Source: Lutibacter sp. B1
GTDB lineage: Bacteria; Bacteroidota; Bacteroidia; Flavobacteriales; Flavobacteriaceae
Assembly: GCF_012524075.1 (NCBI RefSeq)
Contig: NZ_JAAZUI010000026.1
Coordinates: forward strand, 1-37,067
Direction: 5' to 3'
DNA length: 37,067 bases
Notes under the pieces: model-generated
The model's database searches: none
What the model saw: the letters and a program-made list of their open reading frames with translations, nothing else
Told to the model about the DNA's origin: nothing
Program-made: the position numbers and the translations under genes
Part shown: positions 32,839 through 37,067 of the stretch, piece after piece
Numbering within the stretch: the stretch's first letter is position 1
Layout: each line of letters opens with the position of its first letter

Positions 32839-34614
32839 TTATATTTCATCAAATTCAAAATTAAGATTTTGCAATTCTGGGGTAATCTCTAACGGGTTTC
32901 CTTTTTTGGTTTGTCTGCCAGTTTCTGATATCAAGTGTAAATTGGTTTTGGCTCTTGAACAGATAACATAAAGCAATTTTTTTGAAGCGGCAACAGGGTC
33001 TCCAGTGAAAATGTCATTCCAATGTGGGATATACCCATTTAGCAAACCATAGGCAATAACGGTTTCAAATTCTTCTCCTTTAACACCAACGCAAGTATTG
33101 ATGACGACACCTGACATTTCTCTGTAAAAACTCATAAAGGACACTATGTCACTTGGTACTTGAAACGTTGGGTCTTCAAGACGGCTCTTTATTACATCGA
33201 AAAAGGTCTTCCTATTTATAAGAAGTTGTGCGTAAATAGTTTGGTCAATCCCAACAGCCTCTAAAAACTGGTCAAAACAATCATTAAGATAATCGATACC
33301 TTCAGTTTCATTGGATGTTATCGAGTTAATCAATTTCAATACATTTCGCTCTGTTTGATATTGTTCGCTGAATTCAGTATTGGTATGTTCTTTAAAGTTT
33401 TCAATTACTTCAGAACACCATTTGTATCGCAATGAATATATTTTTGGTTGTGGCTGCGTTAAGAACAACCTCGATAACTTATACCAAATGTTATTTCGAT
33501 TTTTTGACATTGGTGCTAAACCTGAAGCATCAAAATTTACATCTGGTAGTTTAGCTCTCAACTGTTTTGTGATAGTAGTTATTAACCACCATTGCGGAAC
33601 CAATACGCATATTTCATCTTCTGGAATTCCATTATCTAAACTATGCTCTATAAGTCGTCCAATTTCATCTACTAAATATCCTTTGTCAATGGTGTTATTG
33701 TACGTTATTATACTATCAACGTCTTTATTAGTACCAATAGCTTCAATTTTAATTGGGTTTGTCTGGAATATAGAGTAAAAGTCGATAATTCTTTGTGTGG
33801 ACCTATAATTTCCAGAAAGCGTAAGTTGCTCAATAGGTAAAGTGTTTAACTCTTCCTGTATTTCTTCCAAACTTTTGGCAATGCCACCCAAAGATGCATA
33901 AATTGCTTGGTCTGTATCTCCTACTAAAAATAGATTTGAGCTACCTTCCCCAGTTGTTACAATCGACGAAATAATTGCGTAAAGCAAATCTTGCGTGTCT
34001 TGATATTCATCAACACATATAAGGCTAAAAATGTTCGATAACGTTTTTTTTATTTTAGGATGCTTGGTTAAGAGTTTGTATGAATAGTATAGTAGAAGCT
34101 CAAAATCAATTAACTTCTCTGTTTGTAGCCTTTCGTGATAATCCTTAAGGACTCTTTTTTGAATTGTTTTTGGTTCGGCAAATGTGCCGTCCCTATTGAA
34201 TCTGAAATTAATCGGGTCAATAGGTTTTAACTTATGCTTTTCTTTAAGTTCACTTATGATATCCGAGGCATAAGTTTCATCGGCAATTAAATAGCCGTTT
34301 TCAAGTTCAGGTAAATAACAGGAATAGGGTTTTATAATCCATTCGAGACAAAATGAATGCAAAGTGCCAGACCAAACCCGATTACTATTAATTCCCATTG
34401 CGTTTAATCTGCGATATATTTCTTCGGAAGCCCTTACGGTAAAAGTTAGAGCGACAATCCTTTGTTTACTGTTTACATCAATATTTTTTAGAGCATAAGC
34501 GAGTTTATGAATAATCACTCGTGTTTTTCCACTTCCTGGGCAAGCTGTAAGAAGTACATTTCCATCTTTAACAACGGCATCTTTTTGTTGGTCGCTTAAA
34601 GTATCTAAAATCAT
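32839..34614 (-). CDS. gajB: UvrD/Rep-like helicase, GajB-like
   Basis: A 591-residue superfamily 1A helicase. Motifs in order: Q motif LSDQQKDAV, Walker A TACPGSGKTR (about 23-32), ALTFTVRASEEI, DEYQDTQ (Walker B, about 205), LFLVGDTDQAIYASLGG, SGNYRSTQRI, and the late VICSRAKTNLHLI. Paired with an OLD-family nuclease gene that overlaps it by 4 bases (ATGA-type), which is the arrangement of Gabija. In known Gabija systems GajB is thought to sense or process DNA ends and activate GajA; here that is inferred. No added nuclease domain is seen. Confidence 0.85.
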   Translation of the reverse strand: MILDTLSDQQKDAVVKDGNVLLTACPGSGKTRVIIHKLAYALKNIDVNSKQRIVALTFTVRASEEIYRRLNAMGINSNRVWSGTLHSFCLEWIIKPYSCYLPELENGYLIADETYASDIISELKEKHKLKPIDPINFRFNRDGTFAEPKTIQKRVLKDYHERLQTEKLIDFELLLYYSYKLLTKHPKIKKTLSNIFSLICVDEYQDTQDLLYAIISSIVTTGEGSSNLFLVGDTDQAIYASLGGIAKSLEEIQEELNTLPIEQLTLSGNYRSTQRIIDFYSIFQTNPIKIEAIGTNKDVDSIITYNNTIDKGYLVDEIGRLIEHSLDNGIPEDEICVLVPQWWLITTITKQLRAKLPDVNFDASGLAPMSKNRNNIWYKLSRLFLTQPQPKIYSLRYKWCSEVIENFKEHTNTEFSEQYQTERNVLKLINSITSNETEGIDYLNDCFDQFLEAVGIDQTIYAQLLINRKTFFDVIKSRLEDPTFQVPSDIVSFMSFYREMSGVVINTCVGVKGEEFETVIAYGLLNGYIPHWNDIFTGDPVAASKKLLYVICSRAKTNLHLISETGRQTKKGNPLEITPELQNLNFEFDEI

Positions 34615-36725
34615 ATAAACGATAAAAATTTAGTAAATTGGTCATTAGGAAAGTTGGCTATATAGTCATCAATAACCTGTTGGTCTTCTTTATCCTTAAA
34701 ACTAATTTTTGTTGCTACATCGTAATAACTATCATTTTTACTACGACTAATTTTTCGTAACCTGTATTTAGCGGTTTTAGCTTTAGAGGCATTATTTAAA
34801 TGCGAAGATGCAAAAGCAACGGCTTTCAAAATATATTCAGGAATATAAGTATTGTAAACTAAATTATCTGCAACAACCAACGCCAGCCAACCTTTGCCTT
34901 TTTTATCAGCCAATCGTAAAACTTCTACACCTGCAATCGAAACTGATTTTTCTTCTAACTTTTTCTTTGAAGAATCAATAGCTGCTTGTTGTTTGAAAAT
35001 TTCAGGAAGTGATTGTACGTATTCGTGGCTATTCCCATTCAAAAGGAAATCAACTTCAAAGGTGTATTTAGAGTAAAAAGGAATCAAGAAGTCGTTTTTG
35101 TCACAAAATTTATCCAATTCCTTTTTTCTTTCAGCTCCACTAATTTGCGATGCCCTACAATGTTTTTCATAAGCAGAATCATCAACTTCATTTGCAGGTA
35201 AATTGACAATACTGGCATCCAAGTCAGTTAGTATGGCACAGTTTTTCTGAATTCTATCCTTATGGAAAAGCCTTGCAACATTTTTAAAACCTGTACTTCC
35301 AATGTTTACGAGACTTATCCCAATTTCATCGAGCGAAATTCCAAAGACTTTTTTAAACATTTGAGGAATGAGAATCTGTTCTGCATCGCCTTCAACCAAA
35401 ACAACGCCTTTCGCGAAAAGCAAGTTGCTTCTTATGGCGTCCAAGTACCTTTCGGCTCTTGTTATATAATCATCATCAAGATTGTTAGATGGTTGATATA
35501 CCAAAGTCTGCATATTTCCTCGGCTTAAAATATTTACTGAACTTATTCGGCTTACAGATGAAATGTGAGTAGAATGCGTTGAAATAATAACCTGTGTTTT
35601 ATTGGTTTGCACATTATCAAAAAGGGTTTTTTGAATATGCGTATGAATATGTGCTTCTGGTTCTTCTATTAAAAGAAAATTTGCAATTCTATCCGTTCTG
35701 ATTTTTTCATACTCCAATAGCTTTAGTGATAGGTAAATCATATTTGCACCTCCCAAACTCAACTCCCATATTTTACCCATATAACCTTCTTCATCTGGGT
35801 CGCCAACCCATAGTTTGAGTGATTGCAGTAGTTTTTCCATATCATTTGGAAGTTCTGATTTGACATCTATATTAGGGCCGTAAGTAGTACCCACAGCTTC
35901 CTTAATACTTTTGTCAATTCCATCTTTCACATCCTTTACTTCTTTGAGAGAACTAATTTGGTCGTTAAGTTTGTTAACGCTATCAATGATGTCCGTTTGT
36001 TTTGAAACTTCAATAGTTTTTTCCTTTCCTCGTAATAAATTAATCAATGGATTAGTAGAATAGGAACGTAAGTCGCTTTCGACATCTCGAAGTGCTTTAA
36101 TGAACGTACAAGAAACCTCGTTGTGCACACTTATTTCCCTCGGCAGAAACGTTCCAAAAATCAATTCTTCTTTATCATCTGGGTTTGGGAATTCAACAGC
36201 ATCAAAATCGCCAACATACTTTTTATAGGTAGTGTCATCACTAAAATCTCCAGAGCCTCTGCATAAGTAAGACGTTTCATAATCATCAATCGTAAGTTTA
36301 TCAAAAAAAAGCTGAAGCCCTGCTACACTTTTACCTGCGGTTTGTGAATAATCATATAATTCTTTTCTAAACTGATATTTTGGTCTAAAGTACACCGAGT
36401 AACTTCCAGTCTTTTTGCTGCCTTCCATATCTCCCGAAGATTGTACTGCCAGTACCTGTGCTTCTTCACTCGCATCCAGTTCGTCAAAAGTAACCGATAA
36501 AATTATCCAATGTCCAGCCCATTTACCCAGACCTCGGTTAAAGTCAGACTCATTAAATCTTATATATCTTGGAAGTTTATCATCAATTAAAACTCGTAAA
36601 GCAAAAAAGAGATTGGTTTTACCTGAACCGTTTTCTCCTAAAATAGTATTTATACCTTTTTTAAAAATGAATTTTGATTTATAGAAATTTCTAAAATTCC
36701 TAATGGATAGTGAACTTATATGCAT
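34611..36725 (-). CDS. gajA: OLD-family ATP-dependent nuclease, GajA-like
   Basis: A 704-residue protein: N-terminal ABC-type ATPase with Walker A GENGSGKT (30-37), signature LSLGG (about 322), Walker B FLLIEEPEAHIH (about 350) and the switch His in STHSTHIS, then a TOPRIM nuclease domain with VLVEGDAE (about 442-449, catalytic Glu445) and LTDLD (about 499-503). The ATPase is split by a long insert (about 80-320) with a coiled-coil-like part. It is longer than the founding GajA (about 580 residues), so the call is Gabija-like. ATG at 36725 is preferred: upstream residues to 36782 are hydrophobic, not family-like, and would be translated through a hairpin. gajB overlaps by 4 bases. Confidence 0.82.
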   Translation of the reverse strand: MHISSLSIRNFRNFYKSKFIFKKGINTILGENGSGKTNLFFALRVLIDDKLPRYIRFNESDFNRGLGKWAGHWIILSVTFDELDASEEAQVLAVQSSGDMEGSKKTGSYSVYFRPKYQFRKELYDYSQTAGKSVAGLQLFFDKLTIDDYETSYLCRGSGDFSDDTTYKKYVGDFDAVEFPNPDDKEELIFGTFLPREISVHNEVSCTFIKALRDVESDLRSYSTNPLINLLRGKEKTIEVSKQTDIIDSVNKLNDQISSLKEVKDVKDGIDKSIKEAVGTTYGPNIDVKSELPNDMEKLLQSLKLWVGDPDEEGYMGKIWELSLGGANMIYLSLKLLEYEKIRTDRIANFLLIEEPEAHIHTHIQKTLFDNVQTNKTQVIISTHSTHISSVSRISSVNILSRGNMQTLVYQPSNNLDDDYITRAERYLDAIRSNLLFAKGVVLVEGDAEQILIPQMFKKVFGISLDEIGISLVNIGSTGFKNVARLFHKDRIQKNCAILTDLDASIVNLPANEVDDSAYEKHCRASQISGAERKKELDKFCDKNDFLIPFYSKYTFEVDFLLNGNSHEYVQSLPEIFKQQAAIDSSKKKLEEKSVSIAGVEVLRLADKKGKGWLALVVADNLVYNTYIPEYILKAVAFASSHLNNASKAKTAKYRLRKISRSKNDSYYDVATKISFKDKEDQQVIDDYIANFPNDQFTKFLSFI

Positions 36726-36745
36726 AATAATTATTTTGAAACAAT

Positions 36746-36777
36746 AAAAAAGCCAATGATTTCCCATTAGCTTTTTA
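36746..36777 (-). terminator. Terminator-like hairpin in the gajA leader
   Basis: On the minus strand AAAAAGCTAATG pairs with CATTGGCTTTTT (one mismatch) around a 6-base loop, followed by a T-rich run, 20 bases before the preferred gajA ATG. It may end transcripts coming from the right or act as an attenuator of the defence operon. No promoter was found between it and the ATG. Confidence 0.6.
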
Positions 36778-36930
36778 AACATTAATATTTTAAGCGTAAT
36801 CGCCTATAAATATACTGAAATGTCTTTTTAAATTCTTACGGTTTCCTACAAATTGTTAAAATTTTATTAAGAATATATCTTTACTTCTGGAAGTCAAAAT
36901 TTTGGTTTTTTTTCGTAAATTAAGCCTAAT

Positions 36931-36966
36931 TAGAGTGTTATGGAGTTGTTACCTTTACTCGGACAC
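36931..36966 (+). mobile_element. Possible left end of an IS3-type element
   Basis: The stretch containing TGTTATGGAGTTGTTACC and CTCGGACAC lies 40-75 bases before an IS3-type orfA start, where the terminal inverted repeat is expected. The other end is outside the window, so the repeat cannot be confirmed. Confidence 0.3.
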
Positions 36967-37008
36967 AAAATTTAAGACCGTTTGTTACAAAACAAATATC
37001 TTAGAAAC

Positions 37009-37067
37009 ATGAAAAAACGTATTTACAGTAAAGAGTTTAAAGATCAAACAGTTCGATTAAGTTATCA
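37009..37067 (+). CDS. IS3-family transposase OrfA, 5' end only
   Basis: Starts MKKRIYSKEFKDQTVRLSY and runs off the window end. This is the typical first segment of the helix-turn-helix transposase OrfA of IS3/IS150-type elements (R-x-Y-S-x-E-F-K-x-Q/A-V). The insertion lies about 280 bases upstream of the gajA ATG and reads away from it; it may mark the ICE's right side or a later insertion. Confidence 0.75.
   Translation, partial: MKKRIYSKEFKDQTVRLSY

Larger units (their letters stand above)
20171..37067. mobile_element. Integrative conjugative element (CTnDOT-type tra genes), right end not in window
   Basis: Begins at the tRNA-Pro 3' end and contains an integrase, an ORF6N protein, a metal efflux gene, a tra block (traE, F, G, I, J, K, M, N), an amidase and a defence cluster. 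No second copy of the tRNA-Pro 3' end was seen to the right, so the far attachment site lies beyond the window or is lost. Relaxase, coupling protein, traA-D and traO-Q are absent from the visible part. The base composition appears less AT-rich in the tra genes than in the flanking chromosome. Confidence 0.8.

Noticed and set aside
36726-36782. Longer gajA start at 36782
   Set aside because: The extra 19 residues are hydrophobic, lie across a terminator-like hairpin and precede the usual family start (a short strand leading to NFRNF), so the inner ATG is preferred.
20171-37067. Prophage instead of ICE
   Set aside because: There are no capsid, tail, portal or terminase genes; the tra block is of conjugative type and the amidase is next to it.

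Overview
The window looks like a chromosome segment of a marine or host-associated Flavobacteriaceae bacterium (phylum Bacteroidota). The signs are an AT-rich genome, a SusC/SusD pair, Bacteroidota-type promoters (TTG, about 19 bases, TAnnTTTG), and conjugation genes of the Bacteroidota-only traE-traN type. The species cannot be named from the sequence.

Left part (1-9060): a SusC receptor with a truncated SusD lipoprotein; two secreted phosphodiesterase genes facing each other, one of them a fusion of a GDPD/PLC-like barrel with a metallophosphatase; and a uracil-DNA-glycosylase-superfamily gene.

Middle part (9120-16815): a complete tryptophan operon on the minus strand, in the order leader peptide, trpE, trpG, trpD, trpC, trpF, trpB, trpA. 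It starts with a textbook attenuator: promoter, a 17-residue leader peptide with three consecutive Trp codons, and mutually exclusive hairpins ending in a terminator. The operon is densely invaded by short palindromic repeats. Two of them lie inside trpF and are translated as in-frame inserts. Two small foreign genes also sit between trp genes: a GIY-YIG nuclease bracketed by inverted copies of one palindrome, and a four-helix-bundle (S23/IVP) gene interrupted by a stop codon.

Then (16819-20228): an AspT/YidE-type antiporter, thioredoxin reductase, a thioredoxin-fold protein lacking the second active-site Cys, and tRNA-Pro(TGG) with its own promoter, an unusual foldable 5' leader and a terminator.

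Right part (20171 to the window end): an integrative conjugative element that appears to use tRNA-Pro as its target. It has a CTnDOT-like integrase with Ser at the usual Arg I position, an ORF6N protein, a metal efflux transporter with an operator-like dyad, and a traE-F-G-I-J-K-M-N block on the minus strand. A cell-wall amidase and a defence island follow: a Gabija-like pair (OLD-family nuclease plus UvrD-like helicase) and a PD-(D/E)XK-type protein that seems split by a frameshift. The window ends in the first codons of an IS3-type transposase. Relaxase, coupling protein, traA-D and traO-Q are not seen, so the element is either partial or continues beyond the window.

The main points for a second look are the palindrome invasion of the trp operon with in-frame protein insertions, the palindrome-bracketed GIY-YIG cassette, the trp attenuator, and the defence island with its leader terminator and split nuclease.
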